From contig NZ_JACSQL010000023.1 in assembly GCF_014836635.1 (NCBI RefSeq), forward strand, positions 1 through 33,441: a DNA stretch of 33,441 nt, in the 5' to 3' direction. Numbering within the stretch: the first letter of the stretch is position 1; every line of letters begins with the position of its first letter. A program made the position numbers and the translations under genes. The stretch comes from Paenibacillus gallinarum (GTDB lineage: Bacteria > Bacillota > Bacilli > Paenibacillales > Paenibacillaceae). Shown here piece after piece: positions 13,663 through 22,965 of this stretch. The notes below the pieces were generated by a model that worked only from the letters and a program-made list of their open reading frames with translations, ran no database searches and was not told the origin of the DNA.

Positions 13663-16437
13663 ATGAATGTAAAAGATCTACGAATTGAATATCAAAAAAA
13701 TCCGATTGGACTCGATACAAAAAAACCAAGATTTTCCTGGAAAGTGGTATCAGAAGATCAGAATGTTTTACAGACTGCTTATCGAATTATCGTAACTAAA
13801 GAGAGATCCGTAGTGTGGGATTCTGGCAGAGAAGAAAGCAGTTCTTCCGTTTTAATTGAATACGAAGGGAAAGAGCTTATTGCATGCTCTTTATATGACA
13901 TTCAGGTAAAAGTCTGGGATAACAAAGGTAATGAGGCGATAACAGAGGGAAGCTTTGAAACAGGGCTGTTAAAGGGCGTAAACTTTAGTGCGGAATGGAT
14001 CTCGCATGATCTCCCAGCAGAAGAAACAGCGTGCCCGATTTTCACAAAAGAGTTTCAAATAGATAAAGAAGTAGAAAAGGTTCGTGTTTTTGCAACAGCT
14101 TTGGGAGTTTACGAGATTAAAATTAATGGTCAAAAGTTAGGAGATACTTTTTTTGCACCGGGGTGGACCAATTATAAAAAACGGCTGCAATATCAGACAT
14201 ATGAAGCGGATCAAATACTTGAGAAACAAAATAAGATCGAAATCACGGTAGGCAACGGATGGTATAAAGGCATTTTCGGATTTACTTGTACACCAAATCA
14301 CTATGGAGATAGAACAGCTGCTTTGGCCGAAGTTCATATTACGTACTCAGATGGAACAAGTGAGATCCTCGGAACAGACCAGAGCTGGGGTGTAACAACC
14401 GGAGCTATTCGAAGCAGTGAGATCTATATGGGAGAAACCATTGATTCTTGTTTTGAGGGAGCAGAAGTTAGAAGTGCTGTGCACTTTTCGTTTGATAAGA
14501 AGCGAATTGTTGCCCAGGAAAGTGAACCGGTTCGAATTACAAAAAAAATACCTGCAAAAGAGCTTATCGTGACATCTAATGGAGAAACAGTGATCGATTT
14601 TGGCCAGAACTTAACGGGCTTTGTGGAAGTCAAGGTAAAAGGAAATCCGGGCCAGAAAATTACACTTCGGCATGCTGAAGTGTTAGATAAAGACGGGAAT
14701 TTTTATCCGGATACACTTCGCCAGGCTATTTCGCATGACCATTTTATTTGCAACGGCCAGGAACAAATTTTAATGCCACATTTTACTTTCCATGGCTTCC
14801 GCTATATTAGTGTAGAAGGAATAGAAGATATTAACCTGGAGCATTTTACAGCCTGTGTGCTGTACACTCACATGGAAGAGACAGGGACATTTATAACGTC
14901 CAACCCACTTGTCAACCAGCTTCAAAGCAATATTCAATGGAGCCAGAGAGGTAATTTTCTCGACATCCCGACAGATTGCCCGCAAAGGGATGAGCGCTTG
15001 GGCTGGACAGGAGATGCGCAGGTATTTGCTGGAACAGCGGCATACAATATGAATACCGCCTTGTTTTTTACAAAATGGCTGAGAGACTTGGCTTCTGAAC
15101 AATCGGAAGAGTTTGGCGTGCCTCATGTGGTCCCGAATATTTTAGGTGAGCAGGAAGGAGCAGCTGCATGGAGTGATGCTGCTGTGATCATCCCGTGGGT
15201 TTTGTACGAAACATATGGGGATGTGCGTATATTAGAAGAACAGTATGAAAGCATGAAAGGCTGGGTCGATTTTATTTCAGCACGATGCGATAGTAATGGA
15301 TTATGGCAGTCTGGGTTTCAATACGGCGACTGGCTTGCATTAGATAAAGAAGAAAGTGCAGACCGGACAGGGGCCACAGACAAGTATTTAGTTGCGAATG
15401 CATATTATGCGTATTCTGCCAATATTGTGAGAAAGACAGCTGAGATTCTTAAGAAAAAAGAAGATGCGCATCAATACGGATCATTGTATGAAAAAATTAA
15501 ACGAGCGTTTAATGAGGAGTACATAACGTCTACCGGCCGGATCGTCAGTGAGACACAAACAGGGTGTATTTTAGCTCTTCATTTTGATCTAGCAGAGGAA
15601 AAGTACCGGGAACGGATTTTACAGTCTCTTGAAACAAATATTGCGAATCATAAAAATCATCTTTCAACAGGATTTGTTGGAACGCCTTATCTATGTCACA
15701 CACTGACGGAAAACAATCTTCATGATTTAGCAGGAACAATCTTTATGCAAGAAGATTATCCTTCATGGCTGTATTCCGTTAAAAAAGGTGCCACAACAAT
15801 ATGGGAACGCTGGAATTCGATTTTGCCGAATGGAGACTTCGATGAATCCGGCATGAACTCATTAAATCACTATGCGTACGGCTCCATTGGAGAATGGATG
15901 TACCGCAGACTGGCTGGTATTAATGCCATGGAACCCGGATACAAAAAAATACTGATTAAGCCGCAATTTGTTAAGGGCATTACATTTGTAGATGCATCCT
16001 TTGATTCTGTTTATGGAGAGATAAAAAGTAAATGGTCTTGCGAAAATAAACAGATTCAAATTGATATCGAGATTCCCGCTAATACAACCGCAGTACTTTA
16101 TTTACCTGAACAAGATGAGCCGATTGAAGTTGGATCAGGCTCTTATCATTATGAGTATGCAACAGATACCTCACTAGAAAAAGACCGGTTTTCAATGGAA
16201 TCTACATTAAAAGAAATTCTAGATGAACCTCTGGCTGTTGCTATTTTTAATGAACATATGCCTGAATTACTCAACAATCCAATGATTGAATTTGCCTACC
16301 AGATGTCTATTAACGAAATGCTGGCCAATGCGCCGGCTGAAGGAAAACCATTGTTTGAAATGGTTATTAATACACTGAATCAAAGCTATAAGGCCCATAT
16401 AGAAAATCAACATAAAAAAGAAAGAAGTGTAAAATAA
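13663..16437 (+). CDS. GH78 alpha-L-rhamnosidase with extra C-terminal module
   Basis: Enzyme of 924 aa that should release L-rhamnose from glycosides. Domain order: N-terminal Ig-like domain (NPIGLDTKKPRFSWKV), jelly-roll domain (WISHDLPAEE; LGVYEIKINGQKLGD; GNGWYKGIFG), a further beta domain (VIDFGQNLTGFVEVKVKGNP), then the (alpha/alpha)6 catalytic barrel. The catalytic-acid motif DCPQRDERLGWTGDA is at 438-452. Later barrel segments ATTIWERWNSI and SLNHYAYGSIGEWMYRRLAG are standard. No signal peptide, so cytoplasmic. Residues ~848-924 are additional to the family: they match modules on the esterase, GH3 and second SDR of this locus. A GTG at 13660 is an alternative start. The stop overlaps the next start (TAATG), indicating translational coupling. 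Confidence 0.93.
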   Translation: MNVKDLRIEYQKNPIGLDTKKPRFSWKVVSEDQNVLQTAYRIIVTKERSVVWDSGREESSSSVLIEYEGKELIACSLYDIQVKVWDNKGNEAITEGSFETGLLKGVNFSAEWISHDLPAEETACPIFTKEFQIDKEVEKVRVFATALGVYEIKINGQKLGDTFFAPGWTNYKKRLQYQTYEADQILEKQNKIEITVGNGWYKGIFGFTCTPNHYGDRTAALAEVHITYSDGTSEILGTDQSWGVTTGAIRSSEIYMGETIDSCFEGAEVRSAVHFSFDKKRIVAQESEPVRITKKIPAKELIVTSNGETVIDFGQNLTGFVEVKVKGNPGQKITLRHAEVLDKDGNFYPDTLRQAISHDHFICNGQEQILMPHFTFHGFRYISVEGIEDINLEHFTACVLYTHMEETGTFITSNPLVNQLQSNIQWSQRGNFLDIPTDCPQRDERLGWTGDAQVFAGTAAYNMNTALFFTKWLRDLASEQSEEFGVPHVVPNILGEQEGAAAWSDAAVIIPWVLYETYGDVRILEEQYESMKGWVDFISARCDSNGLWQSGFQYGDWLALDKEESADRTGATDKYLVANAYYAYSANIVRKTAEILKKKEDAHQYGSLYEKIKRAFNEEYITSTGRIVSETQTGCILALHFDLAEEKYRERILQSLETNIANHKNHLSTGFVGTPYLCHTLTENNLHDLAGTIFMQEDYPSWLYSVKKGATTIWERWNSILPNGDFDESGMNSLNHYAYGSIGEWMYRRLAGINAMEPGYKKILIKPQFVKGITFVDASFDSVYGEIKSKWSCENKQIQIDIEIPANTTAVLYLPEQDEPIEVGSGSYHYEYATDTSLEKDRFSMESTLKEILDEPLAVAIFNEHMPELLNNPMIEFAYQMSINEMLANAPAEGKPLFEMVINTLNQSYKAHIENQHKKERSVK
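16204..16437 (+). other. Shared accessory module, C-terminus of GH78
   Basis: Residues 848-924 begin TLKEILDEPLAVAIFNEHMP and go on with FAYQMSINEMLANAP and a final amphipathic helix. The pattern (T/M/K)-(L/I)-x-x-(L/I)-(L/M) then 10-12 residues to a short helix ending mostly in P is shared with 25557-25763, 27832-28050 and 28121-28312. Followed by a basic tail. Confidence 0.7.
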
Positions 16438-19187
16438 TGCATTTTGAAAAAAGGTTTAAAAATCCGGATCAAACCTATCGCCCTAAAATGCGCTGGTGGC
16501 TTCCAGGGGCATTTATGGAAAAAGACGAGATAAAAAGAGAAATTATTTCACTGGTTGAAGCTGGCTACGGGGGTGCAGAGGTTTTATACTTTATGCCAAT
16601 ACCGAGCGCTGATATTGCACCGGAGCAGTATGGCGATTACTATTTTGGCTCCGAAAAATGGAATGATTGTATGAGGGCAGCTCTTGAAACAGCGATTGAA
16701 TATAACTTTAAGCTGGATTTCACCGTGGGACCGCTCTGGCCAATCGCTACACCTGCCCTCATGGACAAGGATGATGAGCGCGCTGCTCACGGTCTCCATG
16801 TCGGGTGTTTGGATTTTACCAGGCTATTTCAAGGGAAGTTGCTAATTCCGGATACGATTGATCGAGAACGGAAAAGAAAATTAGTAGCTGTTTCAGTTGC
16901 AAAAAAATCGTTGGACAAGCAACTGGGCCTAGTGGCTACTTATCAGCTTGATTCGATTCAGGTTCTGCCGTTTAGTGAGGAAGACGAAACGGTAGAATGG
17001 ACTGCACTAGATGATGACGAATGGACATTATTTGCGTTTTGGGCGCAAACAAGTGCCCAATTGAATGATGCAGCACAAGCACCTGTTATTGATCATTTGT
17101 CTGAGGAAGCGACAAAAGCAGTTATAGACTATTGGGAGAATTCTTTGCTGAGTGACCCATACATTCGGGAATTATATGAAAAAAACGGTGGGGACCTATT
17201 TTGCGATTCACTTGAAGTGAATGCGACTATGCTTGGCGGAATGTATGATGCTGAACCAGCACCGGTCATTCTTTGGACTCCGGACTTATTGATTGAATTC
17301 AAAAAAAGAAGAGGGTATGATCTGGCTCCTTATTTACCGGCCTTATTTATAAGAGGATTGTTTCAAACGACAGATAACCGAAATTTGGACAGGTTTTCTG
17401 AATACGAATTTGAACAGCCGCTCATCAACCGGAGTATACGTCATGATTACTACGAAACATTAACAGACTTGATAAATGAAAAGCATATCTCTGTCCTGCA
17501 ATCATGGGCGCATAGCCATAATATGAAATTGCGTTACCAGACGTACGGCTTACCGACTGACATGACTTCGAGCCTCATGAGTGTTGATGTACCCGAAGCA
17601 GAATCTCTAGGGTTTAAAGACAACACGGAGTCTGTGCGATTGCTATCAGGAGCTGTTCATATGGGACGCAAACCTATTTATTCTTATGAACTAGGTGCCG
17701 TTCAAGGAAAAGCATATGAACAGCAATGGACAGGTGCCGATGGATTGTTATGGAAAATGCATCAAGCTCTTGCTGGAGGGGTAAATCAAGTTGTTTTACA
17801 TGGCATGTCATATAACTCAAGTTCTGTTACCGGACCAGTAGAACCCATATTTAACTGGCCAGGCCTGTCACTGATGGGAACGGCATACTCCAATGAATGG
17901 GGAAACCGGCAACCAATCTTTGAACATAGCAGAATGATGACTGATTATATAAGCCGGCTTCAATTTATTTTAAGACAAGGAAGACCAAGAGTGGATCTGG
18001 CTATTTATCGTCACGAATATGATGGAGTAAATTATTCGATGGAAGTAGAATGTTCGTCGCTCCAGCAAGCTGGTTATACCTACGATTATATTAGTCCAGT
18101 ATTGCTGCAATTAGACAATGCCACTGTTGAAATTGTAGATGGAGAACCCGTCTTGGATTCTAAAGGGGCTGCTTACAAAGCGCTGGTTGTTAGCCAGCTG
18201 ATGAATCGAGAAACAAAACAGCTTGAAGGCCCGAAAGTAAATGTTGAAGTGATGAAAAAATTCATCCATTTGGCGAGTGAAGGGCTTCCTATTATTTGGG
18301 TGGGGGATCAAATGCTGCAACCCATTTCATATGAAGATGCCAATCATTTCGAAACGATTAACTCTCTTTATAAAGAGTTGACAAGTTTTTCAAATGTATT
18401 TGTAATCAATAAAGCGGAATTAGGAGAACTCACGATTTCAAAGGGTTTCGATACGATAAAAAACAATCAGGTGGCAAGTGTGAGAAGGCAGACTGATTCA
18501 ACTGACCTTTACTTCCTTTACAATCAATCTACTGATGAAAAGTTTGCTGGAACTATAACCGTTAAAGGAAAAGGGCAGCCGTATTTACTTGATTTGTGGT
18601 CTGGAGATATTACAGCTCTGCAAAACAATTCGTTAGCTAGTACTGGATTTACATTTAATTTGGAAATGGAGCCGGGTGAAACAAAACTTATTGCACTAGG
18701 CAAACTTAAGGAGACCAGGAAAGAAGCCGATTACAGAGAAACGACTGAGATGTTTTTAAACAAATGGCATCTAGCGATAAACAGCTGGGAAGCAGGAGAA
18801 ACACCCACATCTACAGTCATAAATAAATATGAATGCCAGTTGGATGACCTGATTCCTTGGAAGGAGATAAATGGACTTGAGAAAGTGGCCGGTATTGGAT
18901 TATATGAAACGAGAGTTCTGATTCCTCACAATGTCTCTCGCGCCATTCTTGACATTGGTTGTGCATCGGACACTGCAAAAGTAATTGTGAACGGAGAGCA
19001 TCTACAGTTGAATCAAGTAAGCTGGAAAGTGGACATTGCACCGTATCTCTTTAAGGGAGAAAATATTATTCAAGTGGAAGTGGCTACCACGTTGCATAAT
19101 GCTCTTTCACTATACGATCATTCAAAAGTTCCCGTGAATTATGGCATGATGGGTCCAGTTAAATTAAAATTAACAAATAGTGAATAA
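16437..19187 (+). CDS. GH106-like glycoside hydrolase (putative alpha-L-rhamnosidase)
   Basis: Large cytoplasmic enzyme of 916 aa. The N-terminal motif RPKMRWWLPGAFMEKDEIKR and AGYGGAEVLYF match the start of the GH106-type (beta/alpha)8 barrel, whose members cleave alpha-L-rhamnose from glycosides and pectin side chains. The central part has IRHDYYETLTDLINEKHISV and RYQTYGLPTD, and a long insertion as usual for this group. The C-terminal ~130 residues form a jelly-roll/galactose-binding-like domain (SRAILDIGCASDTAKVIVNG; WKVDIAPYLFKGENIIQVEV). The ATG overlaps the GH78 stop by one base. Two rhamnosidase-type enzymes in tandem suggest different linkages on one substrate. It lacks the shared accessory module. 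Exact family assignment is by motif resemblance. Confidence 0.8.
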   Translation: MHFEKRFKNPDQTYRPKMRWWLPGAFMEKDEIKREIISLVEAGYGGAEVLYFMPIPSADIAPEQYGDYYFGSEKWNDCMRAALETAIEYNFKLDFTVGPLWPIATPALMDKDDERAAHGLHVGCLDFTRLFQGKLLIPDTIDRERKRKLVAVSVAKKSLDKQLGLVATYQLDSIQVLPFSEEDETVEWTALDDDEWTLFAFWAQTSAQLNDAAQAPVIDHLSEEATKAVIDYWENSLLSDPYIRELYEKNGGDLFCDSLEVNATMLGGMYDAEPAPVILWTPDLLIEFKKRRGYDLAPYLPALFIRGLFQTTDNRNLDRFSEYEFEQPLINRSIRHDYYETLTDLINEKHISVLQSWAHSHNMKLRYQTYGLPTDMTSSLMSVDVPEAESLGFKDNTESVRLLSGAVHMGRKPIYSYELGAVQGKAYEQQWTGADGLLWKMHQALAGGVNQVVLHGMSYNSSSVTGPVEPIFNWPGLSLMGTAYSNEWGNRQPIFEHSRMMTDYISRLQFILRQGRPRVDLAIYRHEYDGVNYSMEVECSSLQQAGYTYDYISPVLLQLDNATVEIVDGEPVLDSKGAAYKALVVSQLMNRETKQLEGPKVNVEVMKKFIHLASEGLPIIWVGDQMLQPISYEDANHFETINSLYKELTSFSNVFVINKAELGELTISKGFDTIKNNQVASVRRQTDSTDLYFLYNQSTDEKFAGTITVKGKGQPYLLDLWSGDITALQNNSLASTGFTFNLEMEPGETKLIALGKLKETRKEADYRETTEMFLNKWHLAINSWEAGETPTSTVINKYECQLDDLIPWKEINGLEKVAGIGLYETRVLIPHNVSRAILDIGCASDTAKVIVNGEHLQLNQVSWKVDIAPYLFKGENIIQVEVATTLHNALSLYDHSKVPVNYGMMGPVKLKLTNSE

Positions 19188-19264
19188 GACTTTTGATCTG
19201 ATTTTCTGTATGTAAAAAATTAACACTTGAAATGCAATGGAAACGGGTCCAGCCGAAAAAAACA

Positions 19265-19353
19265 CATGCGCTCTCCCTTTCGTTCGCATGGTTTCAACGT
19301 CTGCTTCTTTGTGATGGGCTGCCAGTGTAATGGCAGGCAGTCGTTGCTATCAC
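19265..19353 (+). promoter_or_regulatory. Two hairpins between GH106-like and GH43 genes
   Basis: CATGCG (19265-19270) pairs with CGCATG (19285-19290). GTGAT (19311-19315) can pair ATCAC (19349-19353) around an inner CTGCCA/TGGCAG stem. Neither has a T run, so they may be a structured leader or weak terminator rather than a standard terminator. Confidence 0.35.
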
Positions 19354-19360
19354 AGGCGCG

Positions 19361-19379
19361 AAATGAAGCGGTTTCATTT
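19361..19379. promoter_or_regulatory. Operator-like inverted repeat before GH43
   Basis: AAATGAAGCGGTTTCATTT is nearly symmetric about a central CG. It has the A-A-N-C-G-N-T-T core of LacI-family operators and resembles a cre site one base short (TGAAGCGGTTTCA). It lies ~80 bp before the GH43 start. Confidence 0.4.
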
Positions 19380-19460
19380 TACTGATCACACTCATTGAAT
19401 AATTTGCAGAACAGAAATCAAATCTATCTAAATATTTAATTAAGAGGAGTAAAATCTAAT

Positions 19461-20858
19461 ATGAAAAAGCAAGTATTTAACCCTTATCTTCCAGGTTATG
19501 AATATATTCCAGATGCGGAACCTCATATATTCGATAACCGACTCTATATCTTTGGAAGTCATGACCGCTTTGGAGGGAATGATTATTGTGAAGAAGATTA
19601 TGTGTGTTGGTCTGCTCCTGTAAGTGATATGTCTGACTGGAAATATGAAGGGGTAATCTATAGGAAAGATCAGCATCCATATAAAATTGGAACAGGGAAT
19701 CTTTATGCACCAGATGTAGCAAAAGGTCCAGATGGACGTTATTATTTATATTATTCTATAGCTGATTCGAGTATTATTTCAGTTGCAGTATGTGACACTC
19801 CAGCAGGTCAATATAAATACTACGGGGACGTGCGTTATACCAATGGTCATATTGCTGGGAGTGATAAGTCTGATTATTTCGAATTTGATCCTGCCGTGCT
19901 GGTAGATGATGATGGACATATTTATATTTATTCCGGTTCCGGACAAAAAACCAATGAGAAATTTGGACATCCGGTTGTTGGGGCTTTTGTTCGAGAATTG
20001 GATTCAGATATGCTTACGCTATTGACAGAACCTAGAATTATCATGCCTGCAGATGAAGATAGAACAAAGCCGCATTTTTTTGAGGGTTCTTCTATGCGTA
20101 AAATTAACGGTTTATATTACTTTATTTACTTCTCTACTGATATTACCGGATTAAATTATTGTACAAGCAAATATCCTGATAGAGACTTTATATATCGGGG
20201 ACGTTTACATTCGTCCAGTGATCTCGGACTTAATGACCGACCAATAAGCAATGCAGTAAATCCAATTGGTAATAATCATGGGAGTATTGAATGTATTAAT
20301 GGAAGGTATTATGTGTTTAACCATCGGCATACAAACCGCTCGTATTTTTCTAGACAGGCTGTGGCCGAGCCTATATCAATTCAATCAGACGGAACTATTC
20401 TGCAGGCAGAAAGCACCAGTTGTGGGCTCAATGGTGGTCCTCTCACAGAAAAAGGTGAGTATCCGGCCTATATTGCCTGCAATCTTATGAATAAAATGAT
20501 AGATGGAAAACGCAACCCATTAAGTGGGCCTTATGTAACGCAAGAAGAAGTAGATGGTAAAGAACATCCAATACAATATATTGCTAATATAAAGGATGGT
20601 TGCTTAGTAGGATACAAGTATTTTCAAATTTCTGATGCGAATAAAATCTCTGTTCAAGTTCGTGGGATCGCTAAGGGCAATATTAAGGTGCTTCTAGGAG
20701 AGGAAGGTGCTCTTTTTACTGAAATTCCAGTAAATATTAGTTCAAATGAATGGATGGTATATGAGAATGAGTTTGGTATAAACTCTGATGTACATCCTAT
20801 TTTCTTTCAGTATGAAGGAGAAGGTACATTAGAAATGCTCGCTTTTACAATCTCTTGA
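19461..20858 (+). CDS. GH43-family glycoside hydrolase
   Basis: A 465-aa enzyme with the five-bladed propeller of GH43 (arabinofuranosidase, xylosidase or arabinanase activities). The catalytic base is Asp18 in YIPDAEPHIF, the pKa-modulating Asp143 is in YFEFDPAVLVDDDG, and the acid Glu208 is in HFFEGSSMRK. LYAPDVAKGPDGRYYLYYS is the usual second blade. The last ~130 residues form an extra beta domain (NISSNEWMVYENEFGINSDV; IFFQYEGEGTLEMLAF). No signal peptide. GAGGAG lies 11 nt before the ATG. It has its own upstream region with hairpins and an operator-like repeat, so it may be a separate transcript. Probable role: removal of arabinose or xylose side groups. Confidence 0.9.
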   Translation: MKKQVFNPYLPGYEYIPDAEPHIFDNRLYIFGSHDRFGGNDYCEEDYVCWSAPVSDMSDWKYEGVIYRKDQHPYKIGTGNLYAPDVAKGPDGRYYLYYSIADSSIISVAVCDTPAGQYKYYGDVRYTNGHIAGSDKSDYFEFDPAVLVDDDGHIYIYSGSGQKTNEKFGHPVVGAFVRELDSDMLTLLTEPRIIMPADEDRTKPHFFEGSSMRKINGLYYFIYFSTDITGLNYCTSKYPDRDFIYRGRLHSSSDLGLNDRPISNAVNPIGNNHGSIECINGRYYVFNHRHTNRSYFSRQAVAEPISIQSDGTILQAESTSCGLNGGPLTEKGEYPAYIACNLMNKMIDGKRNPLSGPYVTQEEVDGKEHPIQYIANIKDGCLVGYKYFQISDANKISVQVRGIAKGNIKVLLGEEGALFTEIPVNISSNEWMVYENEFGINSDVHPIFFQYEGEGTLEMLAFTIS

Positions 20859-20979
20859 AATTGTTGTTTTACATATAAAAAGTCTACAGTTATGATTTTT
20901 GGTTTTTTCTGCACACTGGTTTTAAGAGAAAGTGATTTCATTCGCTTTTTTCCAAAATCGCTAAAAGACAAAACGTATG

Positions 20980-21301
20980 TTATGTTGTGATTTCTTCTGC
21001 AACACGTGCATTTTACAGACGTCCTGGTCCAGTATGAGAAAAAGTTTTGACCGGTGTGACAGAGTCTTTCACATAAAATCATTGCTCGTAGATTGCACGA
21101 ATGTTTTCAGCCAAGATAGTACGTGCATCTGCTTCGCAACTGAATGGAAGTACACGGTGCTCCGACTGTTGTGTACAAGCGGTATTCCTTTTCATTTGGT
21201 ATTTGAAACTCGATCCATTCTGTTGACCGCATAGCTTCTTCTTTCGCGGACTCTGTTACACTGAATGTGTCGGGTATCCGGGAAAGAAAAGGGACTCCTT
21301 C
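20980..21301 (-). pseudogene. Decayed gene of unknown family
   Basis: Between GH43 and the AraC gene the minus strand reads as a damaged protein. EGVPFLSRIPDTFSVTESAK and EWIEFQIPNEKEYRLYTTVG form one good stretch. Then a frame change leads to ADARTILAENIRAIYEQ, a stop, FYVKDSVTPVKTFSHTGPGR and another stop. At least one frameshift and two stops are needed to explain it, and there is no start codon. The family was not recognised, but its place inside the sugar locus suggests a lost enzyme. The rest of 20859-21441 holds only the terminator at 21376-21409. Confidence 0.45.
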
Positions 21302-21375
21302 TTAATTTCCTAATTGTAAAGATTATACACGAGGCAAATCCGTTGGGTCAGTATGCAAATGGATTCAATTTTAAG

Positions 21376-21409
21376 AACCGCTAATTCTTACTGGATTAGC
21401 GGTTTTTTT
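21376..21409 (+). terminator. Rho-independent terminator
   Basis: Perfect 10-bp stem AACCGCTAAT/ATTAGCGGTT with a 9-nt loop and seven T's on the plus strand. It lies 33 bp from the stop of the minus-strand AraC gene, where it may also serve, and ~520 bp after GH43. Confidence 0.8.
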
Positions 21410-21441
21410 AAAAAAAAAGTTGAGTGAAGAGTGAAAGCGAA

Positions 21442-22647
21442 TTAACGAACGGCTGGATTTCTTCGGTATTGATTTGGTGTTAATCCCGTATATTTCTTAA
21501 ACATGCTTGAAAAGTAACTTTGATCATTGAATTGAAGAAGCATACAAATGTCCGCCACAGAATGTTCAGAATGGATAAGTAATTTTTGAGCTTCTTTTAT
21601 TTTTTCATCTTGAATGTATTTTCCAAGCGGTTTGTTGGTTTCTTTTTTAAAAAGCTGTGACAAATAAACGGGATTCAAATGAACCATGTCTGCCAGATCC
21701 TTAATAGAAATTTGCCCGAAAATATGATTGAATATATAGTTTTTACAAACTTGTACAGCTTTAGAGTGATTATTTTCTCTGTTTTCATTCATACGGTCAA
21801 CTAATGAAAATAAGAAGTCATTTCCAATCAACTCGACTTTTTGTAGTTCAGAAGTTTCTTCTACTTTTTGAATGCTAACATCACTCATCGTATAAGCGAT
21901 TTCAGGGTAAAGCCCGCCGTCAATTGCTGCTCTCGTTGCAAGTGCAATAGAGATAATGGTTTGATTTTTAATATTACGTAGGTGGCTTTTTTTTGAAAGC
22001 AGGCCCACACCCTCAATTTTGATCGTATCCAAATGCTGCTGCAATTCTTCCTTATCCCCTTCTTTTACACATTGCCAGATTTTCTGTTCGACTCCATAAT
22101 CCATATGAAAAGAAGCATCAAGGCGGCGGTTGCGTAACAATTGTTCAAAATGGGTTGCTTCGGATTTTTCAGAATTCTTCATTTGGGATTTAACTAATTC
22201 TTCTTCAAGCGGTTCTTGGCATATTAAATAGTAAGTAAGGCAGCAAAGAGACAAAATGCGTTTTTGGTTTAACCACTCTAATTGGCTGTAATAAAGGAAC
22301 AATTCTTCCTGATAGGCGGAAGATATTTGAAGGTCCTCGCTAATACCATATACCATGCTTTCGGTCACTTCGTAGGAAGAAAAAGGTCCTATTATTATCG
22401 TTTCGATTGAAGACAAATGAAATACAATAAACGTCTCTAGATAATTCGTTTTTCTAATTAAGGGAAGGTTTTGCTGATCTTCAGGTTGAATAAGCCGGCG
22501 TATAAACTCTTCTATTGAATGAAAAAGAGGATGTTTCACCTGATCTCCATAGCTAGAAATGAGATTGTTTTTATTATTTAAAATGACAATGGGAACGTTA
22601 TATGCATCACAGATTATTTTAGAGATAGCTTTTAAGTTCTGTGTCAT
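21442..22647 (-). CDS. AraC-family regulator of the sugar locus
   Basis: Regulator of 401 aa. The C-terminal ~100 residues are a double helix-turn-helix of the AraC/XylS family: NHIFGQISIKDLADMVHLNP, VYLSQLFKKETNKPLGKYIQ and CMLLQFNDQSYFSSMFKKYT, closing GLTPNQYRR. The N-terminal ~300 residues begin with a PAS/GAF-like sensing part (IICDAYNVPIVILNNKNNLI, SSYGDQVKHP) of the kind seen in the YesN-like group, with no membrane segment. The ATG at 22647 is preferred over a GTG at 22656 because GAGGAG lies 8 nt before it. It is divergent from the GPH symporter across a cre site and the AT-rich motif (22701-22723), present also before operons A and C. It is therefore the likely activator of all three. 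Confidence 0.9.
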   Translation of the reverse strand: MTQNLKAISKIICDAYNVPIVILNNKNNLISSYGDQVKHPLFHSIEEFIRRLIQPEDQQNLPLIRKTNYLETFIVFHLSSIETIIIGPFSSYEVTESMVYGISEDLQISSAYQEELFLYYSQLEWLNQKRILSLCCLTYYLICQEPLEEELVKSQMKNSEKSEATHFEQLLRNRRLDASFHMDYGVEQKIWQCVKEGDKEELQQHLDTIKIEGVGLLSKKSHLRNIKNQTIISIALATRAAIDGGLYPEIAYTMSDVSIQKVEETSELQKVELIGNDFLFSLVDRMNENRENNHSKAVQVCKNYIFNHIFGQISIKDLADMVHLNPVYLSQLFKKETNKPLGKYIQDEKIKEAQKLLIHSEHSVADICMLLQFNDQSYFSSMFKKYTGLTPNQYRRNPAVR

Positions 22648-22700
22648 TATTACCACTCCTCATTCTTCAGAAAAATAATGCGATTAGGTATATTTTACTA

Positions 22701-22723
22701 TAAAAATATATAAATACACATAT
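22701..22723 (+). promoter_or_regulatory. AT-rich operator motif, copy B
   Basis: A block ending TATATAAATACACATAT, 21 of 23 identical to copy A. It lies 54 bp before the AraC start and 36 nt before the cre site, followed by a palindrome AAGATTAATCTT (22739-22750). Could serve both the divergent AraC gene and the symporter. Confidence 0.6.
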
Positions 22724-22759
22724 TTTTTATTCAGCAAAAAGATTAATCTTACATTAAGT

Positions 22760-22773
22760 TGAAAGCGTTATCA
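22760..22773 (+). promoter_or_regulatory. cre site before the sugar symporter
   Basis: TGAAAGCGTTATCA fits the CcpA consensus TGWAANCGNTNWCA at every position. It lies ~190 bp before the symporter start. Confidence 0.75.
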
Positions 22774-22965
22774 AAGTGAAAATCAAGAAAAAAAGGGAGG
22801 GTAGAAAGTTTAAGAAGTGCGACCTTTGTTCAATAGTATGTGCTACGTTTTTTCTCGCCTTAAAAGATCTTTGGTGATTTATAGAAGAATGTATAACCTT
22901 TCTTCCCTAATAATGATTAGAAGAGGGAGCTCGGTAATTTTATTATCCGAAAGGAGACTGGGATT

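Noticed and set aside
16437..19187. Accessory module on the GH106-like, GH43, GH35 or first SDR protein
   Set aside because: I looked for the pattern at both ends of each and did not find it; the module seems restricted to four enzymes.
19238..19251. TGGAAACGGGTCCA as a cre site before GH43
   Set aside because: Three conserved positions of the consensus are wrong.
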